Shown here: piece by piece, positions 16,932-24,841 of the stretch
Layout: every line of letters starts with the position of its first letter
How positions within the stretch are numbered: the stretch's first letter is position 1
DNA from: a virus
IMG/VR virus record: IMGVR_UViG_3300027770_003655
Span: 1 to 31,983 of that record
Reading direction: 5' to 3' (one strand)
Length of the DNA stretch: 31,983 nt
Position numbers and translations under genes: made by a program
The notes under the pieces: generated by a model
Seen by the model: the letters and a program-made list of their open reading frames with translations, nothing else
Told to the model about the DNA's origin: nothing
Databases searched by the model: none

Positions 16932-19900
16932 ATGAAAAAGGTTGCAAAAGGTGGAGCAATTACTATCAATAGTTTCTTAAATGAAGGTGATAGAAATGTA
17001 GCCAGAACTCACATGCTAAAGACAGCCTCTTCTAATATGAGAGAAGCTGCAAAAATTGGTTTGCAATCATTATATGCTGATCCAAAAGAAGTTTTAGAAA
17101 AATACAAAGATTTTGACATTGTCAAAGAAATGCAGGCTCGTAAAGGAGCTAAATTACTTTGGGTAAGAGCAAGAGCAATTGACGCTGATACAGTTAATGC
17201 TAATGGAGACTATTTTTCAAAAGAAGAACTTCTTAAGGAACATGAAATTAAGGGAGAAAAAATCCCTTCATATAAAACTTTTGAAGGCGTTCCAATTTAC
17301 ACCAACCATAAAAATGACGATATTGAACAAGCTAAAGGAATGGTTGTCTACGCTGAATGGGACGAAAAAGAAAATTGCGTTTATTGCACATTCTTTGTAG
17401 ATGAAGAAGCTTATCCTGACATTGCAAGAAATATTAGAACTGGTGTTATTCATGATGTCTCAATGGGATGTTCAGTAGACTATGGCATTTGTTCTAAGTG
17501 TAAAAATAAAGCTTACACTGAAAAAGATTACTGTGAATGTTTAAAAAAATATAAGGGCAAGACAGATCCTCAATCTGGCAAAAAAGTTTATGAAGAAAAC
17601 TATAAGTTGAAATTCATTGAACTTTCCTGCGTAGGTGATGGTGCTTTTGAAACTTGTGAAATTCAAGAAATTTATGATGTTGATGACGTTTTAAGTGCAG
17701 CAGAAGATTTAGAAAAGAAAGCTAACGAAATTTGTTCAAATATTGTTTTAGCTTTTGATGGGTCTCCTACAAATCCAGCTGAAAGATCGGCATACGAGAA
17801 TTGTTTAAGAACCGCTCAATTTGCCTCAAAAACAGCAATTAAACTTGCTCAAAATGCTGGTACTTTAGTGGGTGGTCCTTTATTAGCTGGACCCGGTGCA
17901 AATCAAAATTCTACAGTAGCTGCAGTTCTTCAAGGTTTAGGTATAGACCCAAGATCAGGACTTAATGTATTAGACTTGATCAATTTGTCATTAAATTTCC
18001 TTGAAGTTGGTGTTATGAATTTATTTGCAAGAAAAGATAATGTTGATCTTACACATGTTGGTAAGATTACTAAAGCAATGGCTGATTTGCAAGGCACCAT
18101 GCAAGACATGATTGACGATGGTGTTGACGTTGGGAGTGGTCAAAGACCACAGCCAATTAATGCAGGACAACAAACTCAACAAGCTCAACAAGCTGTTGCT
18201 CCTGCTCAGAATCCAACAAATGCTAATGTTGGATTAGCAAACTACACTAATACTGGAAATGTTGGAAGAATTATGGATTTTTCAAGTCCAATAGAAACAA
18301 ATCCTGTCGGTGGTGGTGTAGCCTTGGCAAGTTCGAATATAAACTTAGTTTGGGCTTCGAAAGATGGTAAAAGAGAAGTATTTGCCAGTACAAGTAATAA
18401 TGTCAGAGAACCATCAAGCAAAGTTTTAAGACTTACAGAAAATTTATTATCTTTAAAGAATGCACTAAACGATAGTGAAATTCAAAAGAGAGTAGAGACA
18501 GTCATTAGAATTTCTAATGAGAGAAATAAAAACATAAAAACTAATACGCCTATTTTGGCGGGGGGCAGAAATCAAATGGATCATTTTGCAAAAATCGCAT
18601 CAGAGCAAAGAAAAAAGCTTGCTGCTGCTGTTACCATCGACTTTAAGGTTGAAGATGGTTCTGGTAATAGAGTTGTTTTATCTACTGATGGATCTATAAC
18701 TGGATACACTGGCGGAAAAAGAACAACTTGGGAGCCTATTTTAACTGAAAACCAAATCAATATGATGGAAAGTGGTCAAGGTACAAGAGTTGCCGCTGAA
18801 CTTTTAAATGAGTATGGTAAGTTTGTTAAAACTGCTTTGCTTGATGTTAAAGAAAGATTAGAAGATAGAAATACTCAGCTTGATGAAGTTAGATCTGGTG
18901 AAGGCTATGAAGGCCAATCAATATATGACGCTATTTCTGCACAACACAAACCAGAAAACAACGTAACAAGAGAAGAATCTTTGAAAGATAAGCGAACTGG
19001 AAAAGGCGCTGATGATGTCAAAGAAAAATTACTTGCAGATGCTGGTCTTTATGGCAGAAAAGTCAAGAATGAAGATGTTATGAAATCTTTGTTTACATTA
19101 ATTGATGAAGTAAACAAAGGCGTTCCAACAGAAGTTATTGAGAAAAGACTACAAGAATGCAGAACAGATGGTAAAGCTTCTGCTCATGAGATCATGTCTG
19201 CAACAATTAATGCTTTAGGTAAGGCTGTTGTTACTGCAATGGAAACTCCTAATACTATTATGAGAGTTGCTCAAACTCTTGTAAATGAAGAAGCTCTTCC
19301 TGAGATGGTTGAAACAGCTGCTGCTACTGTACCAATGGATGAAGCTAATGCAGAAAAAGCTGAATTCTTCGGAACAGATGAAATGCCTATGGATTCTGTA
19401 ACTGCAGTTCTCAAACAACTTGGTGCTGCTGTAAGTTCTGAGATAACTGCTAAAGATTTATCTGATGCATTGTCAGTTGCAGTTGAAGAAGGCGAAATTA
19501 CAAAAGAAGGCGTTACAAGAATTGCTGAACTTTTGATGGCTGATGTAAATATTCCTGAAGAAGGACTTGGAGTTGAATCAACTCCATCAAAAAATGAAGA
19601 ACTCAAGCAAGCATTAACAAGTGCAGTTGATGGAGACAAGAATCTTATTTCCAAGGAAGACCTGAAGTCTGCAATTTCTGCAATGGCTATGTCTGCAGAA
19701 GACTCTGGTGTAACACCTGATGAAGTGGTCGATACTGTTGATGGTATGCCTGAAAATCAACTTGTAGCAGCTATCAATAGAGCAAAGACAGCTTCCGCAA
19801 CTGATGCAAGATTGAGAGCAAGAGCAAGAAGAGAATTCTGGGGTGTAAAAACTGCATCAACAAAAGACGTCAATAATAATGTAATTGGCTGGCTTGCGGA

Positions 19901-21140
19901 CTACTCTACAAACTTTGACATTTCTACAAAGAAAATTGCTTTAGCGGCTAAGAGACTTTGTGAAGATTACGAAGTTGCTGAAAGATTAGTTGCAAAGGCT
20001 ATTCAAACTAAGAATTCCATGGAAAAAACAGCTGGTATGAAGGTCACTCAGAATAAATCTGAATGTTTGACCTTTGTTTGCAGAGCTGAAGATTTAGATG
20101 GTGTTTCTCCATCAGATGAAGGTTTTGAAGAAGCGTTCAAGCAAAAAGCAATCTCTGTTCTTCAAGGTCATGGTTTCACCGTTGACCCAGGCACTTTTAC
20201 ATTTACAGATCTTAATGTTTCCAGCAGTGGAGATATTACTGCAAGAGTTTCGACTGCTGTAAGTAAATCATTTGATGTTGATGAAGATACTGAAATGAAT
20301 TCCGAAATGCCAACTGAAGGGCTAATTGAAGGCCCTGCAGAGAGCGAGATTGTCATGACTGATGCAGCAAGAGTTGCAAGAAGAGAAAGAAGAACACAGC
20401 TTTTAGCAAGATACGCACAGGTTCCAGGAATGGGAGCTGCACCAGCCGGACCTGCTGCTGGACCAGTAGATCCTAATCTTGGTATTGGGGCTGCACCAGC
20501 TGCAACTGATCCTGGTATTTTAGGAATGACAGGCGGAATGCCAGAAGGTGTTTCAGACGAAGATCCAATGGTAGGGGACACAGAACCAGGCGAAAAGAAA
20601 CCTTGGGGAAGTATTTGTCCAGTTTGTGGAGCAGATGATGTAAATATATCAGAATCAAGTGCTGATTGTCAATCTTGCGGAACAACCTATAAAATTCTTC
20701 AATCAATTGAACTTATTTCACTTGGTGAAAAAGGCAAAGATGGTACTGAAGAAATTGGTGAAGATCTCATGAGCGGTTTGGGAGAAATGACAGCTCCAGC
20801 TCAGGCACCAATGGCTGGCGCAGAGGCTGGTATGGGTGGCGGCATGGGTGCTCCTGCTGCTCCAGGAATGGCACCTGTAGCTAATTTCAAATCAATGTTT
20901 AGATTAGCTACAACTGTAGATTCTGATGTTTATCTCAGAACTGCTATGCCTGATTTTGACAAAGCAACAGAGAAGAGATTACCAGTTGGTATGATCTGTC
21001 CAAGTTGTGGTTCAAGAGAAGCACACAAGGTAAGCAATAACACATTCTGCTATGATTGTGGAAATTATTCAAAAACAACAGTTGCATCTAACAAGAAGAA
21101 CCCTTCGAAGCTTGATGTCACTATTACATGGATTGATTAA
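16932..21140 (+). CDS. Prohead maturation protease fused to a ~1,150-residue scaffold-like, zinc-ribbon extension
   Basis: 1,402 residues from ATG 16932 (AAGGA 8 bases upstream); a GTG at 16899 would add 11. Residues ~75-245 resemble a herpesvirus-assemblin/HK97-type capsid protease: VPIYTNHKND with His126 and IHDVSMGCS with Ser177 as likely catalytic pair. A CxxC-x10-CxC zinc site (Cys187, 190, 201, 203) follows. The middle is long, helical, Ala/Glu-rich with a Gln/Ala linker (~405-435) and looks scaffold-like. Near the C-terminus are two zinc ribbons (CPVC...CQSC, 1229-1249; CPSC...CYDC, 1356-1376) separated by a Gly/Ala/Met/Pro-rich linker. KTAS occurs at 30-33, 952-955 and 973-976. Such proteases are usually a few hundred residues long. 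It may be processed into protease, core and zinc-ribbon products. The protease call is likely; the rest is inference. Confidence 0.8.
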   Translation: MKKVAKGGAITINSFLNEGDRNVARTHMLKTASSNMREAAKIGLQSLYADPKEVLEKYKDFDIVKEMQARKGAKLLWVRARAIDADTVNANGDYFSKEELLKEHEIKGEKIPSYKTFEGVPIYTNHKNDDIEQAKGMVVYAEWDEKENCVYCTFFVDEEAYPDIARNIRTGVIHDVSMGCSVDYGICSKCKNKAYTEKDYCECLKKYKGKTDPQSGKKVYEENYKLKFIELSCVGDGAFETCEIQEIYDVDDVLSAAEDLEKKANEICSNIVLAFDGSPTNPAERSAYENCLRTAQFASKTAIKLAQNAGTLVGGPLLAGPGANQNSTVAAVLQGLGIDPRSGLNVLDLINLSLNFLEVGVMNLFARKDNVDLTHVGKITKAMADLQGTMQDMIDDGVDVGSGQRPQPINAGQQTQQAQQAVAPAQNPTNANVGLANYTNTGNVGRIMDFSSPIETNPVGGGVALASSNINLVWASKDGKREVFASTSNNVREPSSKVLRLTENLLSLKNALNDSEIQKRVETVIRISNERNKNIKTNTPILAGGRNQMDHFAKIASEQRKKLAAAVTIDFKVEDGSGNRVVLSTDGSITGYTGGKRTTWEPILTENQINMMESGQGTRVAAELLNEYGKFVKTALLDVKERLEDRNTQLDEVRSGEGYEGQSIYDAISAQHKPENNVTREESLKDKRTGKGADDVKEKLLADAGLYGRKVKNEDVMKSLFTLIDEVNKGVPTEVIEKRLQECRTDGKASAHEIMSATINALGKAVVTAMETPNTIMRVAQTLVNEEALPEMVETAAATVPMDEANAEKAEFFGTDEMPMDSVTAVLKQLGAAVSSEITAKDLSDALSVAVEEGEITKEGVTRIAELLMADVNIPEEGLGVESTPSKNEELKQALTSAVDGDKNLISKEDLKSAISAMAMSAEDSGVTPDEVVDTVDGMPENQLVAAINRAKTASATDARLRARARREFWGVKTASTKDVNNNVIGWLADYSTNFDISTKKIALAAKRLCEDYEVAERLVAKAIQTKNSMEKTAGMKVTQNKSECLTFVCRAEDLDGVSPSDEGFEEAFKQKAISVLQGHGFTVDPGTFTFTDLNVSSSGDITARVSTAVSKSFDVDEDTEMNSEMPTEGLIEGPAESEIVMTDAARVARRERRTQLLARYAQVPGMGAAPAGPAAGPVDPNLGIGAAPAATDPGILGMTGGMPEGVSDEDPMVGDTEPGEKKPWGSICPVCGADDVNISESSADCQSCGTTYKILQSIELISLGEKGKDGTEEIGEDLMSGLGEMTAPAQAPMAGAEAGMGGGMGAPAAPGMAPVANFKSMFRLATTVDSDVYLRTAMPDFDKATEKRLPVGMICPSCGSREAHKVSNNTFCYDCGNYSKTTVASNKKNPSKLDVTITWID

Positions 21141-21144
21141 TTGC

Positions 21145-21182
21145 AATAACATTAGGGAGATTTTTATCTCCCTAATGTTATT
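21145..21182 (+). terminator. Long perfect hairpin after the protease gene
   Basis: 16-bp perfect arms (21145-21160 with 21167-21182), one more A-T pair possible, loop T-rich. It begins 4 bases after the stop. The T-tract is poor (TTATTTAATG), so termination may be partial. Confidence 0.7.
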
Positions 21183-21225
21183 TAATGCAGGTTTGAAAAA
21201 TAAATTTGTAGAATAAAAAAGAAGT

Positions 21226-21258
21226 TTCTTGATATACAAGAATTTTGTATTTTATAAG
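21226..21258 (+). promoter_or_regulatory. Inverted repeat and promoter-like hexamers before the scaffold/capsid genes
   Basis: The inverted repeat TTCTTG-atata-CAAGAA (21226-21242) overlaps TTGATA (21230-21235), which is 17 bases from TATAAG (21253-21258), a sigma70-like pair. However, TATAAG overlaps the ribosome site AAGGG used by ATG 21273, so a start from this promoter would leave almost no leader. Either it is a real short-leader promoter or a chance match; the repeat could be an operator. Confidence 0.3.
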
Positions 21259-21272
21259 GGAAGCAGCGAATA

Positions 21273-22892
21273 ATGGAAAAAATGAAGAAAGCCACTAATC
21301 AAGATAAATTCAAGGCCCTTCGTCTTGCTGAAATTAAGCTCACTGACCAAGAAGATTACAAAAATTGCGTAAATGACATGACTAAAACAGCTTCCCTTAA
21401 TAAGGCTGAAGCACTGGTTGTAGCAAACGCAATTAGATCTAAGTATCTTCCAAATGTGCTCAGGGAAGCTGGATTTGAGCCAGTAGATGTAAAACCTATG
21501 GTTAACACCGATTCAGAGGCAGAAGAGACTACAGACTTCGCAGACGATGAAAATAACGACGATATGGAAGATATGCATCATTTTGAAGATGATGAAGACG
21601 ATTTAGAAGAAGATTTTGAAGAAGACTCAGACGAAGTAGACGATGAAGAAACAGCCAAATTTGAAATAGAAGTTCCCGCTGATATGGTTGACGCCGCACA
21701 AAAAGCTGTGCAAGAGGCGCTCGACAATCTTCTTGGCGGAGAAGATGACATGGATATGGACGATGAAGACGACATGGAAGATGAAGATGAAGATCTTGAT
21801 GAAGACATGGACGAAGATGAAGACATGGACATGAAAGATGAAGATATGGAAGAAGATTCCGAGCCAAAAATGCACACATCAAGTACTGGAGTTAATAAAA
21901 TGACAAAACAAGCATTGGCAGCTCGCCGTGCTCAAAGAGAAGCAATCTTAAAGAAGATCGCTTCTGAAGAAGAGAAGTATCCGGCGTCTGGCACATTTAA
22001 GTATAACGAAGATTTATATAACATGGAAGGTGAAGTAGATTACCCTTCTATGACATTGGAAGGCAGTGAAGGAAACAGTCTTAAGGAACAAAACCCATCA
22101 TGGGCAGAGCAAAAAGTTCCTACAAATAATGTTGATTCATTACAATTTCCAGATGTTACAAAGCCTATGAAATTTGAGGGATCTGGAAATGGATCTTTAG
22201 AATACACTGTAGACTGGGATTCATTGGAAACTCCTTCAGAAGGAATGGAAGATGTCAACATGTTTGATGTCCCAACTCAAATGCCTTCAATGCCACACAA
22301 AACCACAGTTCCACAAGCAAGAGTTGCTTCTTACGGAATGGAAGCAGAATCTAATATGAAGCATGCCGTTCAATGTTCAGCATGTGGACACAAAACAATG
22401 ATGACACAAGCTGAAATGGATTCAGACAAAACTAAGTGTCCTAATTGCGAAGGCGAAGAACATTCTGATGGCGATAATGAAGAAGTTGAATCTGATGTTC
22501 AAGTTAAACCAATGGGTCAATATGTTGATATCAAAACTTCTGCTGCATTGGATACTGCAAGAATCAAGACAGCTTATTCTTGCTCAAGCAAGTTAGCACT
22601 TGCTGGAATCATAGAAAGTTCAGACATTGATTCATACGCTGAGCAAATGCTTAACGACGAACTCAAAGCTGATGCAATGATTAGACAAACTAAACTTTTA
22701 CTTTCCGCTGCTCAAGCATCAACTGAAAGAGTTGCTGCAGCTGCTGCTGAAAGAATGAGTGTTAGAACCGCTTCTACAAACGGAATTTCTACATCCCCTG
22801 CATTTACTGGCAGCTCTGCTGCTAATAGTGCATCTCTTGACATTCAAGGTGCCTTAAGAGGCACTTGGACAATGCCAACAATCGAGGATTAG
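21273..22892 (+). CDS. Acidic scaffold-like head protein with zinc ribbon
   Basis: 539 residues, no family recognised. Residues 1-70 are helical and contain KTAS (38-41). Two very acidic low-complexity tracts follow (about 80-127 and 157-198, nearly all Asp/Glu/Met) around a small folded segment EIEVPADMVDAAQKAVQEAL. A basic helical stretch AARRAQREAILKKIA (216-230) comes next. A zinc ribbon (CSAC 368-371, CPNC 389-392) lies near the middle of the second half. The Ala-rich helical C-terminus carries RTAS (498-501). It lies just upstream of the decoration-like and major capsid genes, where scaffolds usually sit. The acidic tracts may mimic DNA and the [KR]TAS sites may be cleaved; both are inference. 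Confidence 0.7.
   Translation: MEKMKKATNQDKFKALRLAEIKLTDQEDYKNCVNDMTKTASLNKAEALVVANAIRSKYLPNVLREAGFEPVDVKPMVNTDSEAEETTDFADDENNDDMEDMHHFEDDEDDLEEDFEEDSDEVDDEETAKFEIEVPADMVDAAQKAVQEALDNLLGGEDDMDMDDEDDMEDEDEDLDEDMDEDEDMDMKDEDMEEDSEPKMHTSSTGVNKMTKQALAARRAQREAILKKIASEEEKYPASGTFKYNEDLYNMEGEVDYPSMTLEGSEGNSLKEQNPSWAEQKVPTNNVDSLQFPDVTKPMKFEGSGNGSLEYTVDWDSLETPSEGMEDVNMFDVPTQMPSMPHKTTVPQARVASYGMEAESNMKHAVQCSACGHKTMMTQAEMDSDKTKCPNCEGEEHSDGDNEEVESDVQVKPMGQYVDIKTSAALDTARIKTAYSCSSKLALAGIIESSDIDSYAEQMLNDELKADAMIRQTKLLLSAAQASTERVAAAAAERMSVRTASTNGISTSPAFTGSSAANSASLDIQGALRGTWTMPTIED
21741..21861 (+). repeat. Degenerate GA(T/C)-rich coding repeat
   Basis: Imperfect tandem units of the type GATGAAGACATGGAC encode the Asp/Glu/Met tract of the scaffold-like protein. 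The repeat is purine-rich on the coding strand and generates long spurious antisense reading frames. Confidence 0.7.
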
Positions 22893-22921
22893 TCCTCACA
22901 AAATTTTAGGAGAAATATAAA

Positions 22922-23596
22922 ATGGCTATTCGTGCTTTAAACTCAGTAGTTGTCGCTAACTACGAAACAACTTCAACCGCTGCATGGTCAGCAGGTGCAG
23001 TTCTTTGCAGAACAACAACCGGAAACCAAGCGGCACTTGCTGCAAGAGTTGTTCTTGCTAATGGTTCTATTGGGTGTACTGGTGGAGTACTTGGTTTTTC
23101 TGCAGATGATACTGCAAGAACTGGTAATACCATGATCTTGGCTGATCCAGTTGGTGCATCATTCGTTGATGCTTCTGGAGTTCTTCAATCTAATAACAAC
23201 GGTTATTATGTTGTTAGCAAAAGAGCTATTGGCGATTTCCAAGCTGAAAATGTTAATGGATTAACCAACCCAACTGCTGGATCTTCAGGTTATGAAGGAC
23301 CAAGAAGAGGTGTTGGCGTCTTCAACACTCCAAGTGGACAATTTATCACAGATATGTTCTTGACTGGTACTGGCTCTTCAACTTCCACTGGTATCGCTGA
23401 CGCTGGTACTGCTACATACGTGCCAGGTGCTTTACTTACAGTTGCTAACAATGGTTCTGGTAAACTTGTTGAATTAAACGGAGCACCTGCTGGAGCATTC
23501 GGTAATGCTGTTGGAACTGGATGTTCACTTCCTATTGTTGGTGTTGTTGATCGTTACGATTCAGCAGCTGCCCTTCTTTACTTTACCCAAAAGTAA
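22922..23596 (+). CDS. Putative capsid decoration/head protein
   Basis: 224 residues with an excellent ribosome site (AGGAG, 10 bases before ATG). It is rich in Gly, Ala, Ser, Thr, Val and Asn with few charges, and shows alternating beta-strand patterns throughout (for example ALLTVANNGSGKLVELNGAP). There are no helices of note, signal peptide or catalytic motif. It sits directly before the major capsid gene. A small beta-rich protein in this place is typical of head decoration (cement) proteins. The assignment is by composition and position; I recognise no specific family. Confidence 0.65.
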   Translation: MAIRALNSVVVANYETTSTAAWSAGAVLCRTTTGNQAALAARVVLANGSIGCTGGVLGFSADDTARTGNTMILADPVGASFVDASGVLQSNNNGYYVVSKRAIGDFQAENVNGLTNPTAGSSGYEGPRRGVGVFNTPSGQFITDMFLTGTGSSTSTGIADAGTATYVPGALLTVANNGSGKLVELNGAPAGAFGNAVGTGCSLPIVGVVDRYDSAAALLYFTQK

Positions 23597-23629
23597 TAAT
23601 ATAGGACTTTTTTAAGGAGAAAAATTAAA

Positions 23630-24484
23630 ATGTCAATGATTAAAAGAAATACAAATGAGCAAAGAGAAGCCATTATTGCAATGGCTCTCGAGACCCCAGA
23701 AGGTCGTACAGCTCTCGCACAAGCTATGGTCGAGCCAATCAAGACTTCCTTGATGTACCAAGCTATTGGTAGAAAGCTTCTCATGGTCGATGAGCTCCCA
23801 CAAGGCGCTCTTGCAAGATATGAGAGAGATGTAGCTGTCAAGTCCTATGTCATTCCTAAGAGAGGCGCAGTCCCAACAGCTGAGGTTGAAGCAGAAGAAC
23901 TTATTGTTCCAACAATTGAACTTGCTGCACATCCACAAATCAGACTTAATGAGATTCGCCAAAGAAGATTCTACATCGTCGATAGAGCTCAAGTCCGTGC
24001 TAAGGACTCCCTCCAAAGACAAGAAGATACAGAAGTCTTCAAGGTTATCAATGCCGGTGTACCAACCGACCAATCAATCTCCGTTTCTGGTACTCTTCAA
24101 CCAGAGAATATCAACCTCGCGTTGACTCTCATTGAAGAGCACGAGTTAATCGGTGCTAAGGTTGTTCTTCACCCACAAAGATACAAGGATATCAGAAACT
24201 GGGGCAAGGAATTCTTCGATGAGGCAACTCAAAGAGATATCCTTATGACTGGTCTCTACGGACATATTTATTCCGCAGACATCCACGTTTCCACCATGGT
24301 TCCTAAGAACTCAGTTTACGTTCTTGCACCAGCACAGTTCTGTGGCGCACTTCCAGTTCGCCAAGACATTACTGTTCTCCCAGCAGACGATCCAAAGAGA
24401 CTTAGACTTGGATGGGTTGTTTACGAAGAGCTCGGTTTTGCTCTTATCAACGACTACGCAGTTTCAAGAATCACTGTTTCCTAA
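23630..24484 (+). CDS. Major capsid protein (HK97-fold type)
   Basis: 284 residues behind a strong ribosome site (AAGGAGA, 9 bases upstream). The pattern fits an HK97-fold capsid subunit: a short N-terminal helical arm (NEQREAIIAMALETPEGRTA), an extended-loop region with VIPKRGAVPTAE, spine-helix-like segments around 118-170 (RAKDSLQRQEDTEVFKVINA; INLALTLIEEHELIGA), an A-domain with YKDIRNW and a C-terminal beta region (GWVVYEELGFALINDYAVSR). No long pro-arm is present. Codon use differs sharply from neighbours: CTC, GTC, ATC, AAG, GAG and TCC are common where other genes use TTA, GTT, AAA and GAA, as expected for the most abundant phage protein. It is the last plus-strand gene before a terminator. 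Confidence 0.85.
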   Translation: MSMIKRNTNEQREAIIAMALETPEGRTALAQAMVEPIKTSLMYQAIGRKLLMVDELPQGALARYERDVAVKSYVIPKRGAVPTAEVEAEELIVPTIELAAHPQIRLNEIRQRRFYIVDRAQVRAKDSLQRQEDTEVFKVINAGVPTDQSISVSGTLQPENINLALTLIEEHELIGAKVVLHPQRYKDIRNWGKEFFDEATQRDILMTGLYGHIYSADIHVSTMVPKNSVYVLAPAQFCGALPVRQDITVLPADDPKRLRLGWVVYEELGFALINDYAVSRITVS

Positions 24485-24501
24485 GTTTATCTTCTGGAGA
24501 C

Positions 24502-24540
24502 AAAAAAATGGAGGATGTTTATCATCCTCCATTTTTATTT
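24502..24540. terminator. Bidirectional terminator at the convergence point
   Basis: A 14-bp perfect stem (24504-24517 with 24523-24536), core TGGAGGATG/CATCCTCCA, loop TTTAT. An A-run lies on the left and a T-run on the right, so it can stop transcription from both the capsid gene and the leftward sugar cassette. Confidence 0.9.
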
Positions 24541-24550
24541 AACTTGATAT

Positions 24551-24841
24551 CTAAAAAGGAACCTTTCCTCTGATGATGTCAAATAGCATAATCCAATCTG
24601 CGACTTTGGCTTTGATTGGATCTTTGAATGTTGCTGGTTTATTTTTTTCAAAAAAGAAATGACCAGACCACGCAAATGGATAGACTATAAATGGAGCAAA
24701 GATCAACAAGATGTAAAGCTTACAATATATACATCCTACAAACCACACAATGGTAAATAATTGACCTAAAACATGCAACCGTCTACATACTTTATTTTGA
24801 TGTAAAGTAAGATACATTGCGTAATAATCTTTCATATTCAT
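24551..24841 (-). CDS. Mpo1/DUF962-like membrane protein
   Basis: 96 residues. The family pattern is good: YYAMYLTLHQNKVCRRLH at the start (His14, His23), then two hydrophobic membrane segments (about 27-39 and 42-58), then WSGHFFFEKNKPATFKDP (His61) and a final amphipathic helix with DWIMLFDIIRG. Yeast Mpo1 of this family is an iron-dependent dioxygenase acting on 2-hydroxy fatty acids; bacterial members are mostly uncharacterised. The ATG overlaps the TGA of the kinase-like gene before it (ATGA), so the two are translationally coupled. An upstream GTG at 24850 is possible but less likely. A role in modifying membrane or lipid-linked acyl groups is conceivable, but only inference. Confidence 0.8.
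   Translation of the reverse strand: MNMKDYYAMYLTLHQNKVCRRLHVLGQLFTIVWFVGCIYCKLYILLIFAPFIVYPFAWSGHFFFEKNKPATFKDPIKAKVADWIMLFDIIRGKVPF

Noticed and set aside
21529-21882. Antisense Ser-rich and His/Leu-rich frames
   Set aside because: They are shadows of the GA-rich Asp/Glu repeat of the acidic protein.
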